Shown in pieces: positions 1 to 6,343 of a stretch of 18,395 nucleotides of DNA (positions are counted from its first letter, which is position 1; each line of letters opens with the position of its first letter). The stretch is from the NCBI GenBank assembly GCA_045627605.1, contig JAZQOA010000157.1, positions 1-18,395 on the forward strand, written 5' to 3'. The notes under the pieces were generated by a model. The model worked only from the letters and a program-made list of their open reading frames with translations. It had not been told where the DNA came from and made no database searches. A program made the translations under genes and the position numbers. Source of the stretch: RGIG5952 sp045627605. Lineage in GTDB: Bacteria > Verrucomicrobiota > Kiritimatiellia > RFP12 > JAAYLN01.

Positions 1-28
1 GTTCGAGTTTCCTGTTCGCCTTCATCAA

Positions 29-862
29 TCAGTCCTCCTCGTCGATTTTCCTGATCAGTTCATTTGCCCATGCCACCGCCTCATCAACGCTTGCCAAGAT
101 GGATGTAGCGTCCCGCAGTGTTTCGCGTGCCTCACTATAGACCTGTTCCCACTTCTCGCCCTTGGTGATAATTGGCGGCCACGGTTGCTCTTGCCTGTAT
201 TTGAACAGCCGTTTACACGTTGACTTGCTCTCGGCATAATCAAGCTCCGAGTGAATCGCCATCAATTGAAGGTCTATCAAATCGTGCGCACGGTCACTGT
301 CCTTTCCAGATACGGCATGGAGCTTCTGTGCAATCTGATACGAGAGCTTCATCACAGGTATCTCCGCAGGTCGCGGAAATCCCAGCGCAACAAATACCGC
401 TGCAATGTCTTCGGGCAATTTCATCTCAAACGCGTCTGCATCTCCAATCTCGTTATGCCCAATCTCAATCCGAACGGTCATCCACGCACGACCACAATAC
501 TGCAACTTAATGTCATAAGGCATCATCAGATATGGCTTCGGCACATTGGGCGGCGCTGGAGGTTCCACATCCACCAACTTCCCGCTAAAGCCATTCCATC
601 CAGCAGCTAATTTCGTCCGAAGCGATTCAAGGTAAACATCGAGATCAACAACCCTCGCAGTATCAACATCCTTCGTATAACGAGTCACGCCACCGCCATA
701 GCGAAACATCAGCGAACTACCGCCCTTGACCACACCGTCCGGCAACATTTGCCCGACAACGACATCGGCCATAGCCCGGGCCAAACGAACATCATCTTGA
801 CCTTCCGCACAATAACGCTTGATCGCCTTGATAAGGTTCGTCGCAGAATTCGGCATCTTCAT
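29..862 (-). CDS. AbiEii-type nucleotidyltransferase toxin (type IV TA system)
   Basis: This is the toxin half of an AbiE-like toxin-antitoxin pair, 277 aa. It shows the AbiEii/DUF1814 motif layout. Motif I is a KGGSS glycine-serine loop (residues 46-50) followed by R61-Y-T-K64-D65-V-D67, the metal-binding DxD of a minimal nucleotidyltransferase fold. RIEIGHNE (131-138) would supply the third acidic site. Q179-K180-L-H182 and R191-A-H-D194-L-I-D197 match the two C-terminal family motifs. All key residues are present, so the enzyme is predicted to be active. Its ATG overlaps the stop of the upstream antitoxin by 4 nt (ATGA), which implies translational coupling. Family knowledge: AbiEii toxins arrest growth, and relatives transfer nucleotides to tRNA acceptor ends; they can act as abortive-infection phage defence. 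The exact substrate here is unknown. The stop lies 28 nt from the window edge. Confidence 0.88.
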   Translation of the reverse strand: MKMPNSATNLIKAIKRYCAEGQDDVRLARAMADVVVGQMLPDGVVKGGSSLMFRYGGGVTRYTKDVDTARVVDLDVYLESLRTKLAAGWNGFSGKLVDVEPPAPPNVPKPYLMMPYDIKLQYCGRAWMTVRIEIGHNEIGDADAFEMKLPEDIAAVFVALGFPRPAEIPVMKLSYQIAQKLHAVSGKDSDRAHDLIDLQLMAIHSELDYAESKSTCKRLFKYRQEQPWPPIITKGEKWEQVYSEARETLRDATSILASVDEAVAWANELIRKIDEED

Positions 863-1389
863 ATCGCAAACTCCTTCTCTAGCTCCTGTGCTTCCTTGTG
901 ATCAACAAGCCCTCGCCGCTTGGCATCTAGAATTGCAGAAACCAATCTTTCACGCATCAACGCACCACTACAAGTGCGAATCGCATCCGCAACGCTCTGG
1001 CTGCGAATACCATTGAAGTCCTCTCGCTTCACATCCTTCGTCGGACGAATCACCTTAATCCAATCAGGAAGACGCCGCCGCTTACGCGCAGTTGTCGCGA
1101 CGAAGACCTTCGCAGGGTTCACGAGCGCAAGATCGTGCATGGCCAATACGCTCATACCATAAATCATTGACTCTTTGCCGACATGCGCAACCGCCTCGGC
1201 ATATTGATCATACGCGCTCGGCGTATACTGACTGAGTCGATAAACACCATGACCTATATTCTCCAATCGACCAGTTTTTGCCCAACGCGGTAATTCAATA
1301 TAGACGTTGCAAACACCCTTGGCATCGTCAGTCGTGACGATCCCATAATTATCCAAGCCAATTTCGTTTATTGCTTCCCAATGTGTCAT
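859..1389 (-). CDS. AbiEi-type antitoxin / autorepressor
   Basis: First gene of the AbiE-like operon, 176 aa. The N-terminal ~55 residues look like the winged-helix domain of AbiEi antitoxins: YGIVTTDDAK, then ELPRWAKTGRLENIGHGVYRL, ending in the characteristic G-x-Y-R-L wing. The C-terminal part (YGMSVLAMHDLALVNP, then VFVATTARKRRRLPDW and IRSQSVADAIRTC) fits the AbiEi C-terminal domain. In known systems AbiEi binds inverted repeats in its own promoter and neutralises AbiEii without forming a stable complex. The order antitoxin-toxin and the 4-nt overlap with the next gene agree with this. No Shine-Dalgarno precedes the ATG; instead a TATAAT box sits 8 nt upstream, so the message is probably leaderless. 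The gene and its flanks are AT-richer than the central operons, suggesting horizontal acquisition. Confidence 0.85.
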   Translation of the reverse strand: MTHWEAINEIGLDNYGIVTTDDAKGVCNVYIELPRWAKTGRLENIGHGVYRLSQYTPSAYDQYAEAVAHVGKESMIYGMSVLAMHDLALVNPAKVFVATTARKRRRLPDWIKVIRPTKDVKREDFNGIRSQSVADAIRTCSGALMRERLVSAILDAKRRGLVDHKEAQELEKEFAI

Positions 1390-1393
1390 TGGC

Positions 1394-1412
1394 CAATATT
1401 ATATCATAATTG
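1394..1412. promoter_or_regulatory. Candidate AbiEi operator 1, over the -10 box
   Basis: A 19-bp site with a 6-7-6 layout, CAATAT then 7 bp then TAATTG, covers the -10 box. The arms are imperfect (outer CAAT/ATTG pair). A second site of the same layout lies 65 bp upstream. AbiEi proteins are known to bind paired inverted repeats; the assignment here is inference, because AT-rich DNA gives such matches easily. Confidence 0.35.
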
Positions 1413-1427
1413 TATGTGTTTTGGCAA
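1398..1427 (-). promoter_or_regulatory. Promoter of the abiE-like operon (leaderless)
   Basis: On the minus strand, TTGCCA (1422-1427) and TATAAT (1398-1403) are separated by 18 bp, with an extended -10 TGA directly before TATAAT. Only 8 nt (ATTGGCCA) lie between the -10 and the ATG, so transcription should begin at or next to the start codon. Confidence 0.75.
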
Positions 1428-1458
1428 GCACGATCAAATAATAATGCCACTCTCCATA

Positions 1459-1477
1459 CAATATTGTTATTATATTG
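1459..1477. promoter_or_regulatory. Candidate AbiEi operator 2
   Basis: CAATAT and ATATTG form a perfect 6-bp inverted repeat around a 7-bp spacer. It has the same 19-bp length and the same first seven bases (CAATATT) as the site over the abiE -10 box. It lies upstream of the -35 element, where a cooperative second repressor site could sit. Confidence 0.35.
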
Positions 1478-1502
1478 ACAACAAAATCACTTTCGCGAGG
1501 AT

Positions 1503-1526
1503 ATAACTTTTCTTATAACTTTTCTT
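1503..1526. repeat. Tandem 12-bp duplication
   Basis: Two exact, adjacent copies of ATAACTTTTCTT (1503-1514 and 1515-1526) lie in the AT-rich gap between the AbiE-like operon and the phage-like ORF. No function is evident; it may be replication slippage at the edge of the island. Confidence 0.8.
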
Positions 1527-1550
1527 GTTACTCCGTGGCAAGAAACGATG

Positions 1551-1871
1551 TCATGAAACCGATTCCGCGAGGATCGCGGCGGTTTCGGCGGCGGTCAGAC
1601 CGAAGCGGGATTTTGCCGCAGTGAGGGCGGCGGCGAATTGCGGATGGTCTTCGCGGAAGTCTTGGGCAGCGACGAAGATGTCGTAGTATCCGGAGGTGTC
1701 GAACCAGTCGCGGACGGAAGGCCAGAGGTTGCGCGTCATGAGCGCGTTGATGAGGCGTAGCTTGGAGAAGGTGCGCGGCGGGGCGACGAGGGGAACGAGC
1801 TTGAAGTTGGCGCGGATGTCAGTCGCCGTTTCGGTATAGCCTGTGATTTCGTAGGTCTTGTCCGGCGGCAA
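1551..1871 (-). CDS. Small phage-like hypothetical protein
   Basis: A 106-aa ORF starting at a TTG (1871). Reading continues in frame 5' as far as a TGA near 1899-1901, so an ATT (1892) is another possible start. No ATG is available, which suggests the 5' end has been altered. The protein has an N-terminal beta-rich stretch (KTYEITGYTETATDIRANFKL), a central SKLRLINALMTRNLWPSVRDW and a C-terminal AKSRFGLTAAETAAILAES. From memory this resembles small proteins in phage structural gene cassettes of gut bacteria, but I cannot name a family. There are no neighbouring phage genes, so it is either a prophage leftover or a mis-called reading frame. Codon-phase GC bias and plausible helices favour a real protein or its remnant. 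Confidence 0.45.
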   Translation of the reverse strand: MPPDKTYEITGYTETATDIRANFKLVPLVAPPRTFSKLRLINALMTRNLWPSVRDWFDTSGYYDIFVAAQDFREDHPQFAAALTAAKSRFGLTAAETAAILAESVS

Positions 1872-1900
1872 TGTCTGATTAATCTGTTTAATGCCGCCGG
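1862..1900. repeat. 9-bp inverted repeat at an island junction
   Basis: CCGGCGGCA (1862-1870) and TGCCGCCGG (1892-1900) are perfect inverted arms around an AT-rich 21-bp spacer. The spacer itself carries the palindrome GATTAATC (1877-1884) almost exactly at the centre. The left arm abuts the start of the minus-strand phage-like ORF. The right arm abuts the point where AAA+ ATPase similarity begins on the plus strand. It could be a recombination scar, a protein-binding site or a shared hairpin. Confidence 0.6.
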
Positions 1901-2258
1901 CTCAACTACTCGGTGGAGTTCTGCCCGCCCTCGGAGGGACAGCGGCGCGAAATCTGGGCCAACTGTGTGCGGAAAATGCGTCTTTCGTCGCTTGTCACAC
2001 GCGAGATGGTTGAGGCCTTCGCCCACGATTACGCGGCTTTTCTACGAACGCTTCTTCGGGCACAAGCTCCCGGAAAAGGAGGCGTCGCGGCTGGATGGCG
2101 TCGCCAACCTCGCCCCCGGGGATTTCCGGACCGTCCGCCAGTCGTTCTGGTACTTCGGCGACGAGGTGACGGACGCCGAACGGGTGGACGCGCTTGCGGC
2201 CGAGGCGAAAGCCAAGGCGGAAGGCACGGAGGCCGGCACTCGTCGCGTCGGCTTCTAA
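1892..2258 (+). pseudogene. C-terminal remnant of an AAA+ ATPase, frameshifted
   Basis: Two plus-strand frames together read as the C-terminal part of an AAA+ ATPase of the kind common in spirochaetes and PVC bacteria. The first frame (about 1892-2032) gives RRLNYSVEFCPPSEGQRREI and on to MVEAFAHDY. That resembles the segment after sensor 1, where helical lid residues follow the beta strand. Reading then moves to another frame (from about 2031), giving RLFYERFFGHKLPEKE, LDGVANLAPGDFRTVRQ and a C-terminus ending RRVGF before TAA at 2256-2258. The Walker A/B part is missing upstream, and residues appear to be lost at the frame change, so both truncation and frameshift occurred. The family match is from memory of the L-x-PGDF motif and the G-F terminus. 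It could instead be an unrelated remnant. Confidence 0.5.
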
Positions 2259-2319
2259 CCCGGTGCTGCGACAGGTTGCCGCAGGCCATTTCAAACAACA
2301 TTAGCGAGTGGCCATTGCC

Positions 2320-3564
2320 CTACAGCCGCGCGACTTCGTCGCGGAGGATGAACATCTCGCCGGCGCAGAAGGTTTCGCCCTTCTCCATCCATTCGGCGAC
2401 GGCCCTGCGCATGGAGGTGTCGCGCGGGAGGGCCTTCGGGTCGTAGGGTGGCCGGGAGAGGAAAAGGAACCAAAGCCCGCCGTCGCAGCCTGCGGAGGGG
2501 GCGACGGGCACGAGATGGACCATGTCCTGCAGGGCGAGGATGTTGCTTCCGTCGGGCAGCGCCTCCTGGAGCTGGGCCGAGAGAATCCACGAGCCGCAAG
2601 TCAGGGCCTTGGCGCCGTTGCCGGGGAAATACTTGTCGAAAAACGCGAACGAGCGTTTCATGGCGTCGCGGACAAGATCCGGCCCCATGCCGCCGCCGCT
2701 CGGGATGTGCATCTCCATGATGGGGTCGCCCTGCCTGAGGACGCATTCCCAGTCGGCGAGCGGGAGCGCGACGGGTGTGGCTTCGATGCGTGCGTTCTTG
2801 CCGATGCGGTTGCCGCGGGCGAAGCCATTGGCTTCCTCGCGGATGGTTTCAAGAGCGTCGGCAGGGGCTTTCTCATCGGTGCGGCAGAGGCGGCCGTCGG
2901 GCATGAACTTCAGCCCCGGCGCGGCGAAGGCGGCGATTTCGCCGGTGGTCTTGTTCCTGTAGGCGACGGCGCTGCGCGAATAGGGCTGCTGGCAGAATTC
3001 GAGGCGTCCGATGCGGAAGTAGCACCTTGGCGGCATGTAGGTGTGGAGCCATGAGAGCTGCCCCCGGTAGATGCCGGCATGGCCGAAGGCCCGGTGGAAG
3101 TTGTTGGCGTAGCAGGCGATTTGGCCAAGTGTTGCCGAAATCGTCTCCTCGGGGATGCCGCGGGCGCGGTTGAGCCTTGCGAAGACCGGGCAGAAACCCA
3201 GTGCCACGAGGAAGTTGAGGAGCCCCTGGCTTTCCTCGGTTGCGAATCTGCCGGCGGGATAGGGGATGTTCCAGGCCCCTGGTCCTTCGGCGTCCTCGAA
3301 AAGGGCGAAGTGCATAAGCGCGGCGAGGGCGAGCAGGGTCTCGTCGCCGCGGACCTGTTCGGCGAGGGCGAGTAGCTCCGGCAGGCTGTCGTCGCGGAGC
3401 GGGCTCATCGCCCAGTGCGCCTTGAGGGCTTCGGGCGCCAGGTAGGCGCATGCGTACTTTTCGGGCGGGAGGGTGGCGGACATCTTTTCCCAGAGGACCG
3501 CGAAATTCTTGCGAAGGGCCTCGGCGTCGCCGCCGACCGCATTTGTAAATTCCTCGAAGTTCAT
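2320..3564 (-). CDS. GNAT-like two-domain acyltransferase (NAT_N/GNAT_C, DUF5596-like)
   Basis: 414 aa from the ATG at 3564. It resembles the acyltransferase-domain proteins with an N-terminal NAT_N-like helical domain and a GNAT-like C-terminal domain. Visible family signatures are GIYRGQLSWLHTYM followed by CYFRIGRLEF (about 164-190), HIPSGGGMGPD (about 286-296), and CGSWILSAQLQ followed by LPDGSNIL (about 323-343). No signal peptide or membrane segment is seen, so it is probably cytoplasmic. The acyl donor and acceptor are not known. The frame stays open for 27 codons further 5', but those residues are arginine-rich and poorly protein-like. A TTGTCA-17-TATTCT promoter lies inside that extension and ends 7 nt before the chosen ATG, so the shorter, leaderless start is preferred. 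It follows mlaD by 70 nt. Confidence 0.75.
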   Translation of the reverse strand: MNFEEFTNAVGGDAEALRKNFAVLWEKMSATLPPEKYACAYLAPEALKAHWAMSPLRDDSLPELLALAEQVRGDETLLALAALMHFALFEDAEGPGAWNIPYPAGRFATEESQGLLNFLVALGFCPVFARLNRARGIPEETISATLGQIACYANNFHRAFGHAGIYRGQLSWLHTYMPPRCYFRIGRLEFCQQPYSRSAVAYRNKTTGEIAAFAAPGLKFMPDGRLCRTDEKAPADALETIREEANGFARGNRIGKNARIEATPVALPLADWECVLRQGDPIMEMHIPSGGGMGPDLVRDAMKRSFAFFDKYFPGNGAKALTCGSWILSAQLQEALPDGSNILALQDMVHLVPVAPSAGCDGGLWFLFLSRPPYDPKALPRDTSMRRAVAEWMEKGETFCAGEMFILRDEVARL

Positions 3565-3571
3565 GGTGGGA

Positions 3572-3600
3572 AGAATAGCATTTCCCCGCGCCCGTGACAA
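3572..3600 (-). promoter_or_regulatory. Promoter of the GNAT-like acyltransferase gene (leaderless)
   Basis: On the minus strand TTGTCA (3595-3600) and TATTCT (3572-3577) are 17 bp apart, with TGC before the -10 (extended -10). Seven bases separate the -10 from the ATG at 3564. No Shine-Dalgarno is present (the bases before ATG are TCCCACC). Confidence 0.7.
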
Positions 3601-3634
3601 GGCGGGGGACATTGTCGCCCTGCGAAAGAGGTTC

Positions 3635-4744
3635 CTACAAGGCACCGAAGAAAATCGACGAGAAGGTCGATACCGGCGAGGTTTCGCGCATGTCGTCGAT
3701 GAAGTCGCGCCCGTCCTTGATGAGGCCGTTCACCTCGGTTGTCGCCGCGCCATCGTCACGCATAAGCTGGCCCAGGAGCCCTTCGCCGTTTTCAAGGCGC
3801 GCGGTGATGACCTTGAGGTTGTGGACCGTGTCGGCCAGATCGGTGGCGAGAGGATCGTCTGGCGAAAGGAGCCTGCCGATTGCGCCTTCGCCGTTTTCAA
3901 GGCGCGCGGAAACGGACTTGAGGCTCGCCATCGCGTCCTTGAGGTCCTGGAAGATCGCGTCGTCGGAGGACAGCAGCTTCCCAAGCGTACCTTCGCCGGA
4001 ATTGAGGCGCGTGCCGATGGCGTCGAGGTTGCAGACGAAATTCGTGATCTGGACGTAGGGCGTGTCGTCGTCGGACAGGAGCTTGCCGATGGTTCCCTCC
4101 CCTCGCGCAAGACGTTCGGAGAGCACGTTCAGATTCGAAATTGACGCGGCGAGATCCAAGTACAGCGAGTCGTCCGCCGAGAGCAAGTGTCCAAGCGTGC
4201 CTTCGCCGGCCTTGAGGGTGTCCGTCACAAAGCGGATGTCGGAGACAATCGCCTCGACATTGGTGCGGATGCCCCCTTCGTTGAGGGAGGCGCGGAGTTC
4301 CGTAATCAAATCGTTGGCGTTCTCCATGACGTTTTCCGGGGGCTCGCCCTTGAGCGGCTTTTGCATTGAATGCCCGACCGGAGCCCCCGTCCCGGCATTG
4401 ATGACAAGCTGCATGCCGCCCAGCAGGGACGTGCTCTCCGCGCGGATGGCGTAGCCTTCGCGAATCACGACGGGAACGGTCAGGTCAACCGTGACCAGGA
4501 CGCCCGTTTCGCGTAGGTCGAGGGCCTTAACCTGCCCGACGGGCATGCCTCGCACAATGACCGAATCGTGCCGCCGGAGGCCACCCACGCGCTCGAATTC
4601 GACAAAGAGCTTTTCGCCGCGCTTGCCGAAGAGGGAGGTGCCGGAAAGGACAATTGTGAAAAGCACGAGCCCGATGAAGACGATGAAGACGAAAGTGCCG
4701 ACAATCGTGTCGCGTGAAAAGAGGGGTTTCTTCTGGTCTGCCAT
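3635..4744 (-). CDS. mlaD: MlaD-family (MCE domain) phospholipid transport protein with 35-residue repeats
   Basis: 369 aa. It has an N-terminal membrane anchor (about residues 12-34, TIVGTFVFIVFIGLVLFTIV), then an MCE domain (about 43-117) with RVGGLRRHDSVIVRGMPVGQV and STSLLGGMQLVI. The periplasmic C-terminal half carries five tandem repeats of exactly 35 residues. Each is centred on G-E-G-x-[LI]-G-x-L-[LM], with the GEG starting at 180, 215, 250, 285 and 320. Each repeat reads like a short helix and turn, so the region may form an elongated helical stalk. Family knowledge: MlaD hexamers sit on the MlaFE transporter and carry lipid between membranes. It is 3 nt downstream of mlaF and preceded by an AAGGA-type Shine-Dalgarno, so it belongs to the same operon. 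Confidence 0.92.
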   Translation of the reverse strand: MADQKKPLFSRDTIVGTFVFIVFIGLVLFTIVLSGTSLFGKRGEKLFVEFERVGGLRRHDSVIVRGMPVGQVKALDLRETGVLVTVDLTVPVVIREGYAIRAESTSLLGGMQLVINAGTGAPVGHSMQKPLKGEPPENVMENANDLITELRASLNEGGIRTNVEAIVSDIRFVTDTLKAGEGTLGHLLSADDSLYLDLAASISNLNVLSERLARGEGTIGKLLSDDDTPYVQITNFVCNLDAIGTRLNSGEGTLGKLLSSDDAIFQDLKDAMASLKSVSARLENGEGAIGRLLSPDDPLATDLADTVHNLKVITARLENGEGLLGQLMRDDGAATTEVNGLIKDGRDFIDDMRETSPVSTFSSIFFGAL

Positions 4745-4747
4745 TTT

Positions 4748-5503
4748 CTATTTCCTTTCATCCGCCTCGCGGACGATTTTGAACTGGGCATCCATGAACT
4801 CGCGGACTTCGCGATTGGTGGAGTTGCGGAATTCGTCGGGTGTGCTGATTTCGACGACATGCCCGTTCTTGAGCATCGCGATGCGGTGCCCGATCGAGAG
4901 GGCGCTGTTGAGGTCGTGGGTCACGACGACGCTTGTCACGCCAAGCTTTCGGTTGAGGTTCGCGATGAGCCGGTCGATGTGGCGCGACATTACGGGGTCG
5001 AGTCCAGACGTCGGCTCGTCGTAGAGGACGATTTCGGGGTTGCGGATGATGGCGCGGGCAAGCCCCGCGCGCTTCTGCATGCCGCCGGAAATTTCAGACG
5101 GCATTTTTTCCGCGTCGTTTTCAAGTTCGACCAAGGCCAGCGTTTCCATCACCTTCTTGTGGATTTCCGTCTCGGACAGCTTGGTCTTCTCGCGCAACGG
5201 GAGCGCGACATTGTCCGCCACGCTCATCCAGGCCAGCAGGGCGCCGCCCTGGAAAAGGTAGCCGAAATGCTCGCGCATCCGTTCGAGCGCCGCGCCATCG
5301 GCGTGGCTGATGTCTTCGCCCGCCACGAGCACGCGCCCGGAATCGGGCGTGAGGAGGCGCACCATGTGCTTGAGTGAAACGCTCTTGCCCGTGCCGGAAG
5401 GCCCGACGATGACGAAGATCTCGCCTTTTTCAACCTCGTAGGAGACACCATCGAGAACGGTTTTGGCGCCAAACCTCTTCGTTACGTTTTCGAATCTGAT
5501 CAT
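4748..5503 (-). CDS. mlaF: MlaF-type ABC transporter ATPase
   Basis: 251 aa, a normal length for MlaF. It is the cytoplasmic motor of the Mla phospholipid transporter. All ABC ATPase motifs are intact: Walker A GPSGTGKS (34-41), Q-loop Q85 in YLFQGGALLAWMSV, signature ISGGMQKR (138-145), Walker B IVLYDEP (158-164), D-loop SGLDP and switch H196 in VVVTHD. The FQGGALF-like Q-loop and ISGGMQKRAGLARAI are typical of the Mla/MCE subgroup. A GGAGG Shine-Dalgarno lies about 9 nt before the ATG. The gene lies 15 nt after mlaE and 3 nt before mlaD, and should be translated from the same message. Confidence 0.96.
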   Translation of the reverse strand: MIRFENVTKRFGAKTVLDGVSYEVEKGEIFVIVGPSGTGKSVSLKHMVRLLTPDSGRVLVAGEDISHADGAALERMREHFGYLFQGGALLAWMSVADNVALPLREKTKLSETEIHKKVMETLALVELENDAEKMPSEISGGMQKRAGLARAIIRNPEIVLYDEPTSGLDPVMSRHIDRLIANLNRKLGVTSVVVTHDLNSALSIGHRIAMLKNGHVVEISTPDEFRNSTNREVREFMDAQFKIVREADERK

Positions 5504-5518
5504 GGCCGTTCCCCTCCG

Positions 5519-6337
5519 CTACCCGTTGTAGAAAAGCCTCGTGACGAAGTAGCCGACCACGAGGATGAGGAGAAACGACGAGATGACCGACCGGCGCGTC
5601 GCCTGGCCGACGCCGACGGCGCCGCCGCGCGTGGAGAACCCCTCGTAGCAGGCTGTTGTCGCGATGATGACGCCGAAAAGCATCGCCTTGAAAAGCCCCA
5701 CGTAGAAGTCGCGGACGTCGGCGAACTCAAGCGCGTTCTGGATGTACTGGTTCCAGTTGATGTTGAGTTGCGTCATGCCGACGATGCCGCCGCCCAGCAC
5801 GCCCATCATGCAGGTGTAGAACGACATCAGCGGCGTGATGACGATCATCGCGGAGAGGCGCGGCGCCATCAGGAGCCTCACGGGGTCGATGGACATGATT
5901 TCAAGGGCCGCGATTTCGTCGTTGACGGACATCGTCCCGATTTGCGCCGCCATCGACGACCCGACGCAGGCAGCGAGAATCAGCCCGGTCATGAACGGCC
6001 CCATCTCACGCAGAAGCGACACCATCACGGCCGAGCCGATGTAGATTTCCTGGCTGTAGCGCTGCAGTTCGAGGCCGAGCTGCAAGGCGAGGATCATGCC
6101 CGTGAAAATCGCGACGAATGAAATGACGGGAAGGCTTTTGATGCCCGCCGTGTACATCTGCGCGACCGACTCCTTGCGGAGGCGGCGCGACGAAAGCAAC
6201 CCGCGCATCGCCCAGAGTGCCGAGCCGAGATACCCGGTGCAAATGCCGGTCTCCCGAATGCAGTCGAGGCATTTCCGCCCAATTGACTCGGCGAAGTTCC
6301 GCGGGGGCGCGTGAAATATGGGTTCCCTGCTGATCAT
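5519..6337 (-). CDS. mlaE: MlaE-type ABC transporter permease
   Basis: 272 aa, matching the MlaE/YrbE permease family. Conserved segments include LPVISFVAIFTGMILALQLG (about 69-88), LLREMGPFMTGLILA (108-122), GTMSVNDEIAALEIMSIDP (134-152, the coupling region contacting the ATPase) and YEGFSTRGGAVGVGQATRRS (231-250). About five to six membrane helices are predicted, and the protein ends shortly after the last one (FVTRLFYNG). It forms the inner-membrane channel of the Mla system with MlaF and MlaD. Its start lies 6 nt after the stop of the upstream lipoprotein gene, and only a weak GGTGA-like ribosome site is visible, so translation may depend on coupling. Confidence 0.95.
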   Translation of the reverse strand: MISREPIFHAPPRNFAESIGRKCLDCIRETGICTGYLGSALWAMRGLLSSRRLRKESVAQMYTAGIKSLPVISFVAIFTGMILALQLGLELQRYSQEIYIGSAVMVSLLREMGPFMTGLILAACVGSSMAAQIGTMSVNDEIAALEIMSIDPVRLLMAPRLSAMIVITPLMSFYTCMMGVLGGGIVGMTQLNINWNQYIQNALEFADVRDFYVGLFKAMLFGVIIATTACYEGFSTRGGAVGVGQATRRSVISSFLLILVVGYFVTRLFYNG

Positions 6338-6343
6338 GTCGCA

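Noticed and set aside
1475..1507. Plus-strand TTGACA with TATAAC as a promoter
   Set aside because: The spacer is 21 bp and no plus-strand gene follows; AT-rich DNA makes such matches likely.
2266..2284. CTGCG/CGCAG hairpin after the ATPase remnant as a terminator
   Set aside because: Only five base pairs, a nine-base loop and no T-run on either side.
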